A stretch of 64,000 nt of DNA from JABWBH01 sp964526695. GTDB lineage: Bacteria > Planctomycetota > Phycisphaerae > UBA1845. The notes beneath the pieces are model-generated. The model searched no databases and was not told where the DNA came from. It worked only from the letters and a program-made list of their open reading frames with translations. Below are positions 35,098-43,361 of this stretch, piece by piece (the first letter of the stretch is position 1; each line of letters opens with the position of its first letter). Location of the stretch: positions 1 through 64,000 of the forward strand of contig CAZGJA010000080.1 in assembly GCA_964526695.1 (NCBI GenBank). Reading direction: 5' to 3'. The position numbers were made by a program, and so were the translations under genes.

Positions 35098-35733
35098 ACC
35101 TTATTGCGATAGGGAATTCTGGTTGCGGACTTTCGCGGCAGATCGGCGACCCGGCGGCAGGACCGTCGGACCGCGGATCAGGCGCAGGATGCAGCTTCAT
35201 CACCCGGTCAACAGGTCGGGGCGGGCTGTATCAGGCCGCGCGGAATCATCGTGAATTAGCCGTTGCGTCGTGCGAGGGAAATCGACGAAGCCATGCGGGT
35301 TCGTCCGGTTTCAATCGCCCGACTTTAGGATGTCGTACGTGGTCTTTGCGTTACTGCTCATGTTGGCTGTCAGCTTGCGTCTGGCGATCCGTCCGGCGGA
35401 GCGGCGGGGTTCGGATGTCCGAGCCTTGTTCGCCCTGCCCGTGGCCGGCCCGTCCGCTTTGCAGCCGGCGCGCGTGCCGTGCGGAGCAGCTTGCGCCAAC
35501 CTGATGCCGGACTTCGCCGTGCGGGAGCGGTCCATTCGGGCCGTGCGCCTCGCGCGAAGCTAGACCTCGTGCGCCCATCCTGCTCAGCGGCCTCACGACT
35601 TCCACGCCGCCCTTGCGCCTCTCCGCTCGATCAGCCCGGGCTTCCGCCGCCTCTAAACGCCGGTGATCGGACGTCGCTTCACTAGGTGAATGCTTCGCGG
35701 TCGCCGCCATAGGCCACGATTTCGAGGTGAGCG
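35098..35733 (+). other. Long transcribed leader or possible non-coding RNA upstream of rny
   Basis: No well supported gene. A short frame at 35330-35563 (MSYVVFALLLMLAVSLRLAI at its start) has one hydrophobic stretch but its ribosome site is too close to the start codon and the rest is Arg/Ala-rich. I could not match the stretch to tmRNA, RNase P RNA, 6S or SRP RNA. It may be a long 5' leader of rny. Confidence 0.3.
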
Positions 35734-37326
35734 ATGATGGCGTTTGACCAACTCCTTCTGGCGAGTGTGACGGATTGGGTGCTGCCGGGGCTGCTGGGCG
35801 TTCTTGCGGGGGCGGCCGCGCTGTACGCCTATTCCAGGATGCAGGCCGGCTCAGCTCTTGCCGCCGCCAAGGCGGAAGCCGCGCGAATCCAACAGGAGGC
35901 GAAAGCCGAGGGCGAGCAGGCGCGCAAAGCCGCCGAGGTCGAGGCCCAGGCCGAGTACATCAAGCGCCGCGAACAACTCGAAAACGAAACCAACGAAAAC
36001 CGGCGCGAGCTCAAGGAAGTCGAAAAACGCCTCGCCAAGCGCGAGGACAACTTCGAGCGCAAGATGGACACGCTCGCCGTCAAGGAGCGGAAGGTCGAGC
36101 AGCTCGAAGCCTCCCTTGCCGCGCGCGACGGCGCCATCAAGCAGCGCGAGACCGACATCGCCCAGCTCCACGAGCAGCAGCGGCAGCGGCTTCACGAAAT
36201 CAGCGGCATCGGCCCGGAGGACGCCAAGCAGATCCTCTTCCGCCAGCTTGAGGAAGACCTCCTGCACGAACGCGCCAAGATGGTCCAGAACGCCGTCGAG
36301 GCCGCCAAGGAGGAATCGAAGGAGAAGTCCCGCGAGATCATCCTCACCGCCATCCAGCGCTACGCCGCCGAGCACACGTCCGCTGCGACCGTCGCTACGG
36401 TGGCCATCCCTTCCGACGACATGAAGGGCCGCGTCATCGGTCGCGAGGGTCGCAACATCCGCGCCTTCGAGAAAATCACCGGCGTGGACGTCATCGTCGA
36501 TGACACGCCGGGCGTCGTCGAGGTCAGCGCCTTCGACCCGGTCCGGCTCTACAAGGCGCGCGTCACGCTCGAACGCCTCATTCAGGACGGGCGCATCCAC
36601 CCCGGCCGCATCGAGGAGCTGTTCGCCGCCGTGGTCAAGGAAGTGGACCGCGAGATCATTGAGACGGGCAAGCAGGTGGCGATGGAAACCAAGGTGCCGG
36701 GGCTGCACCAGCGGCAGATCGAGCTACTCGGACGCCTCAAGTTCCGCACCAGCTATGGACAAAACGTCCTGCGGCACAGCGTCGAAGTCGCCTACCTCTG
36801 CCAGGTCATCGCCGACGAGCTCGGCCTGGACGGCAAGCTCGCGCGGCGCTGCGGGCTGTTGCACGACATCGGCAAGGCCATGGACCATGACGAGACGGAG
36901 GGCAGCCACCCCAAGATCGGCGCGGACCTGTGCCGCAAGCTCAACGAGCGCCCGGAGGTGCTCAACGCCGTCGAAGGGCATCACGGAGACGTGCCCTCCA
37001 CCAGCCCCTACACGCCCATCGTCATGGCCGCCGACGCCATCAGCGCCGCCCGCCCCGGCAGCCGCCGCGAATCGCTCGAACGCTACATCCAGCGCCTCCA
37101 GCAGTTCGAGGCCATCGCCACCTCGCACGACGGCGTCCGCGAGGCGTTCGCCATTCAGGCGGGTCGCGAAATCCGCGTCATCGTCGATGCCAAGAAAGTC
37201 GATGACGCCCTGGCCGCGCAAATCTCCCGCGACATAGCTCGCCGCGTGGAAGCGGAAATGACCTACCCGGGCGAGATCAAGGTCACCGTCCTGCGCGAGG
37301 TGCGCGCGGTCGAGTACGCACGCTAG
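35734..37326 (+). CDS. rny: Ribonuclease Y
   Basis: 530 residues; GAGGTGAGCG before the ATG. RNase Y is a membrane-anchored endoribonuclease that starts mRNA decay. The order is canonical: one N-terminal membrane helix (VLPGLLGVLAGAAALYAYS), a long coiled coil to about residue 210 (rich in Glu, Lys, Ala, Gln), a KH domain (AVATVAIPSDDMKGRVIGRE, GRNIRAFEKITGVDVIVDD) and an HD domain with LLHDIGKAMDHDETEGSHPKI carrying the catalytic His-Asp pair. The C-terminus YPGEIKVTVLREVRAVEYAR is typical. It is transcribed alone. Confidence 0.95.
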   Translation: MMAFDQLLLASVTDWVLPGLLGVLAGAAALYAYSRMQAGSALAAAKAEAARIQQEAKAEGEQARKAAEVEAQAEYIKRREQLENETNENRRELKEVEKRLAKREDNFERKMDTLAVKERKVEQLEASLAARDGAIKQRETDIAQLHEQQRQRLHEISGIGPEDAKQILFRQLEEDLLHERAKMVQNAVEAAKEESKEKSREIILTAIQRYAAEHTSAATVATVAIPSDDMKGRVIGREGRNIRAFEKITGVDVIVDDTPGVVEVSAFDPVRLYKARVTLERLIQDGRIHPGRIEELFAAVVKEVDREIIETGKQVAMETKVPGLHQRQIELLGRLKFRTSYGQNVLRHSVEVAYLCQVIADELGLDGKLARRCGLLHDIGKAMDHDETEGSHPKIGADLCRKLNERPEVLNAVEGHHGDVPSTSPYTPIVMAADAISAARPGSRRESLERYIQRLQQFEAIATSHDGVREAFAIQAGREIRVIVDAKKVDDALAAQISRDIARRVEAEMTYPGEIKVTVLREVRAVEYAR

Positions 37327-37398
37327 GACGAAGTTTAGAACCCGGGTTCAGAACCCGGGTAGCGAGCCGCGGACTTCAGTTCGCGCGGATTCGCGTCG

Positions 37399-37499
37399 GG
37401 GTGGCACGGTCTGGCGTACTCGCCAGGCCGTGGCGACTGTGAAGCACCCAAGCACTGGAGCGTCCCACGGGTCTGCTGCCGCAGACCCGCGCCACCCGC
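37399..37499 (+). repeat. Dispersed two-hairpin element
   Basis: GGTGGCACGG, first hairpin with loop TACT (CGCCAGGCCGTG right arm), 33-base spacer, second hairpin CACGGGTCTGC-TGCC-GCAGACCCGCG, then GCCACCC. Two compensatory changes keep the second stem paired. Lies 72 bases after rny. The stretch 37500-37610 to the next promoter is Pro/Arg-type low complexity without a gene. Confidence 0.8.
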
Positions 37500-37610
37500 A
37501 CTTCCCGAGCCACCCGAGTCGTCCGCACCAGTCGCGCCACCCATGCGATCCCCGCCGCCCGCGCCACCCGCCGCGCGCAGACTTGCCCCCCGTCCTCGAC
37601 AAGGCGACGC

Positions 37611-37655
37611 TATAATCGACTGCGCGAAGACACCGGTTCGATCCGGTGACGCGCA
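37611..37655 (+). promoter_or_regulatory. -10 box and 5' leader hairpin of the DnaJ-family gene
   Basis: A perfect TATAAT at 37611-37616 lacks a clear -35 at normal spacing (TTGCCC is 22 bases away). The transcript would begin at about 37622, directly at a hairpin: TGCGCG (37621), CACCGG, loop TTCGAT, CCGGTG, then CGCGCA (37650-37655). The inner part resembles a tRNA T-arm but no other tRNA parts are present. The start codon is 28 bases after the stem and has no clear ribosome binding site. Confidence 0.5.
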
Positions 37656-37682
37656 CCGTCGATTTCGCAACACAAACGCACG

Positions 37683-38747
37683 ATGCCGCAGGACGATTTC
37701 TACGCCATTCTGGGAGTTGGGCGCACCGCTTCGGCGGACGAGATCAAGCGCGCCTACCGCAAGCTCGCCAAGCAGCACCACCCGGATCGCAACCCCGACA
37801 ACCCCTCCGCGGAACGCAAGTTCAAGGAGGTCCAGCAGGCCTACAGCGTGCTCGGCGACGCGGCCAAGCGGGCGGATTACGACGCTTACGGCAGCGTGGG
37901 CGTGGGGCGCGTGCAGACCGATCCGGGCGGTCGCCGCGTGTACACCTGGGGCGAGGGGCAGGCCGTCAACGTGGAGGATCTCGAGGAGCTGTTCTCCGCG
38001 TTCGGTGGAACGGGGAGCGGGCGTCACGCGAGCATCTTCGATCAGATCTTCGGCGGGCGCGACGGCGGGCGGGCGGCATCGAGAGGCCCGGGTCGCGCCG
38101 CTCCCCGCGGCGGACCCTCGGCGGGACGCGGCGGTCCGCGGTCGCCGTGGGGGCAGCCGCCGCAAGCCGAGCCGTCGCAGGCCGGCGACGACGTGACCGA
38201 GGAGGTCAGCCTCAGCTTCGAGCAAGCCGTCTGCGGCACGAGCCTGCAACTTACCGTGCAGCGTCCGGACGGGCGCCGCGAGACGCTGGACGTGCGCATC
38301 CCGCCCGGCGTCTGCGAGGGGCAGCGCGTCCGCATCAAGGGGCGCGGCGAATCCGGTGGCGGCGGCGGGCAGCCGGGACATCTCTACCTCGTCTGCCGCG
38401 TTCGTCCCCATCCGCTCTTTACGCGCGAGGGCCTGGACCTGCATGTCACGTTGCCCGTGACCATCAGCGAGGCCGCCCTCGGCGCGAAGGTCGAGGTTCC
38501 GACGCTGGATGGAGCGGTGACCATGACCCTTCCGCCCGGAACGTCGAGCGGAGCGAAGCTGCGCGTGAAGGGAAAAGGCGTCGCCGCAGGCGCGGCCGGC
38601 GAGCGCGGCGACCTGATCGTGACCACGCAGATCGTTGTGCCCAAGAACCTGACGGACCGGCAGAAGGAGCTGCTTACGTTGCTGCAAGGCACGGAGACCC
38701 GCTCGCCGCGCGAGGACATGGGCTTTGCAGGCCCAGCGAAGACGTGA
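37683..38747 (+). CDS. DnaJ-family co-chaperone without zinc finger (CbpA-type)
   Basis: 354 residues. DnaJ proteins stimulate the ATPase of DnaK through the HPD motif. The J domain occupies residues 1-68 (DDFYAILGVGRTASADEIKR, KQHHPDRNP, YSVLGD). A Gly/Arg/Phe-rich linker with a Ser/Pro-rich part follows (GRGGPRSPWGQPP), then the C-terminal substrate-binding domains (VSLSFEQAVCGTSLQLTVQR, GHLYLVCRVRPHPLFTREGL, LPVTISEAALGAKVEVPTLD). The four CxxCxGxG zinc motifs of DnaJ are absent, so it is class B. dnaK/grpE are not nearby. It heads a probable transcription unit with the following three genes (19-base gap, then overlaps). Confidence 0.9.
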   Translation: MPQDDFYAILGVGRTASADEIKRAYRKLAKQHHPDRNPDNPSAERKFKEVQQAYSVLGDAAKRADYDAYGSVGVGRVQTDPGGRRVYTWGEGQAVNVEDLEELFSAFGGTGSGRHASIFDQIFGGRDGGRAASRGPGRAAPRGGPSAGRGGPRSPWGQPPQAEPSQAGDDVTEEVSLSFEQAVCGTSLQLTVQRPDGRRETLDVRIPPGVCEGQRVRIKGRGESGGGGGQPGHLYLVCRVRPHPLFTREGLDLHVTLPVTISEAALGAKVEVPTLDGAVTMTLPPGTSSGAKLRVKGKGVAAGAAGERGDLIVTTQIVVPKNLTDRQKELLTLLQGTETRSPREDMGFAGPAKT

Positions 38748-38765
38748 TCAGAAAGGACCGATCGA

Positions 38766-39398
38766 GTGTACGCCAACCCCGTCTTGCACACCGACCCGAC
38801 GCCGCACGCTGACTTGTTTCCGCAAGGGAGCCTGCTCCTTCAAATCACGGCCTTGCCGCGCACTGCCCTGCTCCTGCAAGTTCAGGACACCAGTCCGGGC
38901 AACATGCTGCGCGTGCTGATGCTCATCGCGTTTCTGGCGGCGTTGCTGATTATTCTCGTCATCGGCGCGGCCATGCTGATGCGCTGGGGCCGGCGCATGT
39001 CGCAAAGCCCGCGCCGCCGTGCGCAGTCCGCGACGGACACCACCGACGTGTGGTCGATGCACACTGTTCCGGGCTTCGCGGACTCGGGCGGCGGTCATGC
39101 AGGCGGGCGGCACGGGCAACACGAACGCGATGCCCATGGCGCGGGCGGAGCCGGGACAGGGGATCCCGCCCACCGGCAGGACGTTTCACCGGACGACCGA
39201 GGCTTCGACACTCACCACCCTGACGCGGGGCCGCTCGACCACGGCGGCAGTGGGGATGGCGGGGGAGGCGGCTCCGACGGCGGCGGGTTCTTTGGCGGCG
39301 GCTTCGACGGCGGCGGCGGAGACGCGGGCGGCGGAGCAGACGCAGGCGGCGGTGGTGATTGTGGTGGGGGCGGAGATGGAGGGGGGGGCGGAGATTGA
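38766..39398 (+). CDS. Single-pass membrane protein with Gly-rich tail
   Basis: 210 residues from a GTG at 38766 (AAAGGA nine bases upstream), 18 bases after the chaperone gene. One membrane helix near residues 47-68 (LRVLMLIAFLAALLIILVIG) is followed by a basic stretch (RWGRRMSQSPRRRAQ), a His/Gly-rich middle, and a C-terminal 60 residues made of Gly, Asp and Ser (GGGFFGGGFDGGGGD and similar). Such Gly-rich tails end many bacterial membrane proteins of unknown function. G-runs near 39379 make the tail slippage-prone. Its stop overlaps the next start. Confidence 0.6.
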   Translation: MYANPVLHTDPTPHADLFPQGSLLLQITALPRTALLLQVQDTSPGNMLRVLMLIAFLAALLIILVIGAAMLMRWGRRMSQSPRRRAQSATDTTDVWSMHTVPGFADSGGGHAGGRHGQHERDAHGAGGAGTGDPAHRQDVSPDDRGFDTHHPDAGPLDHGGSGDGGGGGSDGGGFFGGGFDGGGGDAGGGADAGGGGDCGGGGDGGGGGD

Positions 39399-40690
39399 GC
39401 CGCGCCCGGCAGCAGACCCGAAGCGCCGCCTCCGCGGACTCGCGCGGCAGGGCGGCCATCGCGCTGGCGTGCGCCGCTGTCGTTCTTGCTCTGCTCGGGT
39501 ACAGCGTGATTGCCCAACGCCGGTCGCAGCTTCTCGCCCGCCGGGTGCACGCGCTGGAAAGCGAACTGGCGCAGTTGCGGACGGCTGCGGCGAACCCGCG
39601 TGATGCCGTCAGCCAGACAGATGTGCCGGATACAGTTGAGTCTGGCGCCGGATCGGCGAAGGAGCCGACTCCGTCGCAGCCGGAAGGCGACGCGCGGCCT
39701 CAACCGCCGGAATCCCCCGCGACGGATGCAGCCGATTTGCTGGCCGAACTCCAGCAGGCCCGGCAGGCGTTTGAGCGGGAACCTGATTCCGCAGCGCGGA
39801 CGTTGCTGCTGCGTCGCTTGGCCGACTTGGATGCCGCTTATCAGCAGCACTCACCGGACCAGCCTGCCCTGACCGAAGCCGCTTTGGATTCGGCGGTGGC
39901 CTTGCGAGACCCGGAGGCGGCGCTGACGTGGCTGGAGCGAAAACTCGCGGACGCTGCGTCGCTCGACGCCGCGCGGCTCTCTCCAGCGGTGGTCTTGGCC
40001 CTCAAGGCCGGGGACGCGGCTCGCTGCACCGCCGCATTCACCCTTGCCACCCAGCGAACCGGGAACGACCCCGCCATCCTGCTGTGCGATGCGGCGCTTC
40101 AATGGAACCAAACCCGCCGCAGCGAGGCCTACGCGGCGCTGACGACCTGCGCCGAAGCCCTCGCGGAGACCCCGCGCGCCGGGCTGGACCTCGCGCTCTC
40201 CATCGCGCCGGGCGACCCGCGATACCCGGCGGCGCGCAGGCTTCTGGCCATGCTCCTCCATGCCGGCGGTCGACCGGCTGAAGCGGTCAAGGTGTGGAAG
40301 GAAGCGGTCAACGCCGAGCCTTCCGACGCCATCGGCTTCGACCGCCTCGGCGTGGCGCTGCTCGACGTTCTAGAGGATGCCGCCGCACGGGCCGCGTTCC
40401 AGTCCGCGTTAGCGCTCGATCCCCCGGCGCCGGACGCCCGTTACCATCTGGGCGTGGCCGAAACGAACCTCGATCATCTAGAAGCGGCGCTGGCAGCCTT
40501 CGACGAGGCCGTGCGCGAGAACTCGCGCCCGGCGGAGTCGCGGCTGGGGCGAGCGGTGTGCTTCGCGCGGCTCGGGCGAATGGCGGATGCGGAGCAGGAG
40601 CTGACCCGCGCGCTGGCGCTGGATGCCGCGCTGATGGACGTCGCCGCCGAGGTTCCCGCCTTCGCGGGCATCCTGGAGGGACGCGAATGA
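39395..40690 (+). CDS. Membrane-anchored TPR protein (TTG start overlapping the previous stop)
   Basis: 431 residues. The TTG at 39395 shares TTGA with the TGA of the upstream gene and has GGCGGAGA just before it, so translation is probably coupled. One membrane helix at about residues 22-40 (AAIALACAAVVLALLGYSVI), a short coiled coil (LLARRVHALESELAQLRTAA), a Pro/Glu-rich linker, then TPR-like repeats to the end (ARRLLAMLLHAGGRPAEAVK, DAIGFDRLGVALLDVLEDAA, DARYHLGVAETNLDHLEAAL, AESRLGRAVCFARLGRMADA). It should be a scaffold at the cytoplasmic membrane. Its end overlaps the start of the SDR gene by ATGA. Confidence 0.8.
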   Translation: MSRARQQTRSAASADSRGRAAIALACAAVVLALLGYSVIAQRRSQLLARRVHALESELAQLRTAAANPRDAVSQTDVPDTVESGAGSAKEPTPSQPEGDARPQPPESPATDAADLLAELQQARQAFEREPDSAARTLLLRRLADLDAAYQQHSPDQPALTEAALDSAVALRDPEAALTWLERKLADAASLDAARLSPAVVLALKAGDAARCTAAFTLATQRTGNDPAILLCDAALQWNQTRRSEAYAALTTCAEALAETPRAGLDLALSIAPGDPRYPAARRLLAMLLHAGGRPAEAVKVWKEAVNAEPSDAIGFDRLGVALLDVLEDAAARAAFQSALALDPPAPDARYHLGVAETNLDHLEAALAAFDEAVRENSRPAESRLGRAVCFARLGRMADAEQELTRALALDAALMDVAAEVPAFAGILEGRE

Positions 40691-41448
40691 ACCCCGAAGG
40701 TCGCGTGGCGCTCGTGACCGGCGGCGCCCGCCGCGTGGGTCGAGCCATTGCCTTGGAGCTTTCGCGGGCGGGGTGCGATGTCGCCCTGCATTATTCCACC
40801 TCAGAGGTGGATGCCGGACAGACGGCGTCGGACATCCGGGCGCTGGGTCGGCGGTGCGAGACCTTCCGTATGGACTTTCTCCACGGCTTCGACCCAAAGG
40901 CGTTGGTGGACGATGTGGCCGTGAAAATGGGTAGCTTGGACATTCTGGTCAATAACGCCGCCGTCTTCGAGTCTGATGGTCCGGGCGATGCCCACTCATT
41001 CACAGAGGATGCGTGGGACACGGCCGCATGCGAGAGGATCTTCCGCGTCAACGCCTTTGCGCCGGCGGCTCTGTGTGGCGCGGCGGCGGCGGCGATGCGT
41101 ACCCGAGGACGGGGCAAGATCATCAACATCTGCGACATCTGCACGGAGCGGCCTTGGGTTAACTACTTGGCGTATGGCGCATCGAAAGCTGCGCTGGCGT
41201 GCCTGACGCGGGCTCTGGCGAGGTCGCTGGCGCCGCAGATCCAGGTGAACGGCGTGGCTCCGGGAATCGCCGAATTCCCCGAAGAGTTCGATCAAAGTCA
41301 GCGGGAAGTTCTCATGAGGCGAGTGCCGATGCAGCGGGCGGGCAGCCCTGAAGACATCGCCAAGACGGTGCGGTTCCTCGTGGAGGGTCCGGACTACATC
41401 ACCGGCCAGATCATCGCGGTGGACGGAGGGCGCAGCGTTGCTTGGTAG
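40687..41448 (+). CDS. Short-chain dehydrogenase, pteridine-reductase-like (FolM/PTR1 type)
   Basis: 253 residues; start overlaps the previous stop (ATGA). The Rossmann nucleotide site reads TGGARRVGRAIA: the Arg-rich form of TGxxxGxG seen in pteridine reductases and FolM, followed by HYSTSE, as in PTR1 (HYHRS), which favours NADPH. NNAAVF, the catalytic Tyr-x-x-x-Lys in YGASKAAL, and VNGVAPGIA and ITGQIIAVDGG near the end are all in place. Likely reaction: NADPH-dependent reduction of dihydropterin or dihydrofolate, though other SDR substrates are possible. A PTPS-like protein at 15346 is the only other pterin-type gene in the window. Confidence 0.85.
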   Translation: MNPEGRVALVTGGARRVGRAIALELSRAGCDVALHYSTSEVDAGQTASDIRALGRRCETFRMDFLHGFDPKALVDDVAVKMGSLDILVNNAAVFESDGPGDAHSFTEDAWDTAACERIFRVNAFAPAALCGAAAAAMRTRGRGKIINICDICTERPWVNYLAYGASKAALACLTRALARSLAPQIQVNGVAPGIAEFPEEFDQSQREVLMRRVPMQRAGSPEDIAKTVRFLVEGPDYITGQIIAVDGGRSVAW

Positions 41449-41515
41449 GGCGGGCTATGCCCGCCTTGGGTGTTCATGCCTCTTGCGCGAGAAGGCGGGC
41501 GTAGGCTGCCCTACG
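41447..41515. repeat. Inverted repeat after the SDR gene
   Basis: TAGGGCGGGCTATGCCCGCC (41447 on) and its near-complement AAGGCGGGCGTAGGCTGCCC (41493 on) form a large imperfect hairpin directly at the stop codon. It may end the transcript, although no T-run follows. 41516-41610 shows no gene. Confidence 0.6.
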
Positions 41516-41610
41516 GCGGACGGGAGCATGGACGTTTGCGCGAAGCGCCTCAGGGGCGAAGCGAGCTTGGTTTATTCAGACGTTTGCAGCGCAGCGGTCG
41601 GGCGATCGGG

Positions 41611-41639
41611 TTGAAGTCCCGGTCTGGGTTTGTCACAAT
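41611..41639 (+). promoter_or_regulatory. Possible promoter of the PilT-like gene
   Basis: TTGAAG (41611-41616), 17-base spacer, CACAAT (41634-41639). The -35 box matches the one upstream of the HU gene. The leader would be about 145 bases. Confidence 0.4.
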
Positions 41640-41790
41640 ATCGTTTCTCGGCGCTTCGAGAAGGAGGTCCGCGGGACAGGGGTGAACTGCGGATTTCCGG
41701 CAAGCGTCGTCAGGGACGGGGGCGCTGCAGGCTCCGGCTCAGGGAACCTGCGGCGAGAACGGGCATCATCGATTGGGGGACATCAGCATC

Positions 41791-42948
41791 GTGTCGGACA
41801 TTCTGGAAAACGAAATCGAAGCGTTGGATCGACCGATTCCCGCGGAGCCGAAAAAACCGCCCAGAATCAACAAGTACTTTCAGGCCGTTCACGACCTCAA
41901 CGCCTCCGACCTTCACCTAAAGGCCGGCTCGCCGGCGAAGATCCGCGTCAAGGGCGACATCCGCAACATCAACCCGGATGTCCTGCCGAACGAGAAGATC
42001 GAGGCCATGATCTTCGAGATCATGACGCCGTCGCAGCGCGAGCGCTACGCGGAAAAAGGCTCGATGGACTTCGCGTATCAGCTCACGGACAAGGTCCGCT
42101 ACCGCATCAACGTCTTCCGCCAGCGCGGCAAGTCGTCGGTGGCGGCGCGGCGCATCAACGACAGGATCCTCAACTACAGCCAACTCCACTTGCCGCAGTC
42201 GCTGGAGAAGATCGCAGACCTCCACCAGGGGCTGGTCATCCTCGCGGGCATCACGGGGTCCGGCAAGACGACCACCATTGCGGCGATGCTCCAGCAGATC
42301 AACGAGAATCGCGCCTGCCACATCGTCACCATCGAAGACCCCATCGAGTTTCTCTACGAGGACAAGAAGGCGTTCATCAACCAGCGCGAGATCGGCATCG
42401 ACGTCCAGAGCTTCCCCGACGCGCTGAAGTACCTCATGCGCGAAGACCCGGACGTCGTGCTCATCGGCGAGATGCGCGACCGCGAGACGTTCGAGGCGGC
42501 GCTCAACGCGGCGGAAACGGGCCACCTGGTCTTCTGCACCATCCACGCCTCGAGCGCCCCGAGCACCATCGCCCGCATTCTCGACCTCTTCGAGGAGGGC
42601 GAGCGCGACCTGATCCGTCTGTCGCTGGTCTTCAACCTTCAGGCGATCATGTGTCTGAAGCTGCTGCCGGGTCTGCGGCCGGACGTGCCGCGGCTTCCGG
42701 CCTGCGAACTCATGCTCGCCAATAGCATGATCCGCAAGCTCATCGAGGAAAAGCGCGATCACGAGATTCACGCGGTCATGCGGGCCTCCTACCACGAGGG
42801 GATGCTCGACTTCACCGAGTCGCTGAGGCTGATGGTGGAAAACGAGTTTATTTCCGTGAAGACGGCGTACGCGGCGGCCCCGAACCCGGACGAGCTGAAG
42901 ATGCGGCTGAAGGGCATCAAGGTCAGCGGCGGCGGCATCATCGGCTGA
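41791..42948 (+). CDS. pilT: Twitching-motility ATPase PilT-like
   Basis: 385 residues from a GTG at 41791 with GGGGGA about nine bases upstream; an in-frame TTG at 41773 is less likely. PilT-type hexamers disassemble type IV pili and cause retraction. Features: an N-terminal PAS-like domain (INKYFQAVHDLNASDLHLKA, KIRVKGDIRNINPDVLPNEK), Walker A GITGSGKTTT (about 153-162), Asp box IEDPIEFLYED, Walker B DVVLIGEMRDRETFEAAL, and His box TGHLVFCTIHASSAPSTIAR, which is the PilT/PilU form. No zinc finger, as expected. It lies 413 bases upstream of the degenerate GspE-like gene on the same strand. Confidence 0.92.
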   Translation: MSDILENEIEALDRPIPAEPKKPPRINKYFQAVHDLNASDLHLKAGSPAKIRVKGDIRNINPDVLPNEKIEAMIFEIMTPSQRERYAEKGSMDFAYQLTDKVRYRINVFRQRGKSSVAARRINDRILNYSQLHLPQSLEKIADLHQGLVILAGITGSGKTTTIAAMLQQINENRACHIVTIEDPIEFLYEDKKAFINQREIGIDVQSFPDALKYLMREDPDVVLIGEMRDRETFEAALNAAETGHLVFCTIHASSAPSTIARILDLFEEGERDLIRLSLVFNLQAIMCLKLLPGLRPDVPRLPACELMLANSMIRKLIEEKRDHEIHAVMRASYHEGMLDFTESLRLMVENEFISVKTAYAAAPNPDELKMRLKGIKVSGGGIIG

Positions 42949-43029
42949 CGGTGGCGAGGCGAGGGGCGGTCGGAATGCGGGCGCGAACCGCCCGGGCGGC
43001 ATGAACCGGCTGGGTGGCTTGAACCCGCC

Positions 43030-43130
43030 GGGTGGCACGGATCCGCAGCAGCGGACCCGTGAGGCGCAGGAAGGAGCATCCAATCTGCCCACTTCCACGG
43101 CCTAGCGAGTACGCCAGACCGTGCCACCCG
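43030..43130 (-). repeat. Dispersed two-hairpin element, inverted orientation
   Basis: GGGTGGCACGGATCCGC-AGCA-GCGGACCCGTG, spacer, then CACGGCCTAGCG-AGTA-CGCCAGACCGTGCCACCCG. Same element as at 37399 and 51690 but on the other strand. The region 42949-43361 contains it and no gene. Confidence 0.85.
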
Positions 43131-43361
43131 GGCGCGAGACTGGAATGCCGTTGTCCAGCAGGAGTTCCTGATCCACGGGCGGTGGGCTGGCGTTTTCCCG
43201 CCGGTCGTGGATGATGCCCAGCGCGGTCGGTTGCGGCCTGGGGCACGTGCCTTGCAGGCGGACCGGGGAGCAGGCGCCTCCCAGCCGCGACGTTTTTCAC
43301 GGGATTCCTCCAATCCTTGGATGACCCCCGCCGGCTTGGGGTGGGACGGATCGGATCGGAT

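Noticed and set aside
35330..35563. Possible 77-residue membrane protein
   Set aside because: One hydrophobic stretch, but the ribosome site abuts the start codon and the remainder has no protein-like pattern; kept only as a remark in the interval entry.
37621..37655. T-arm-like sequence GGTTCGATCC suggested a tRNA gene
   Set aside because: No acceptor, D or anticodon arm fits around it; the sequence is a simple extended hairpin directly after a -10 box.
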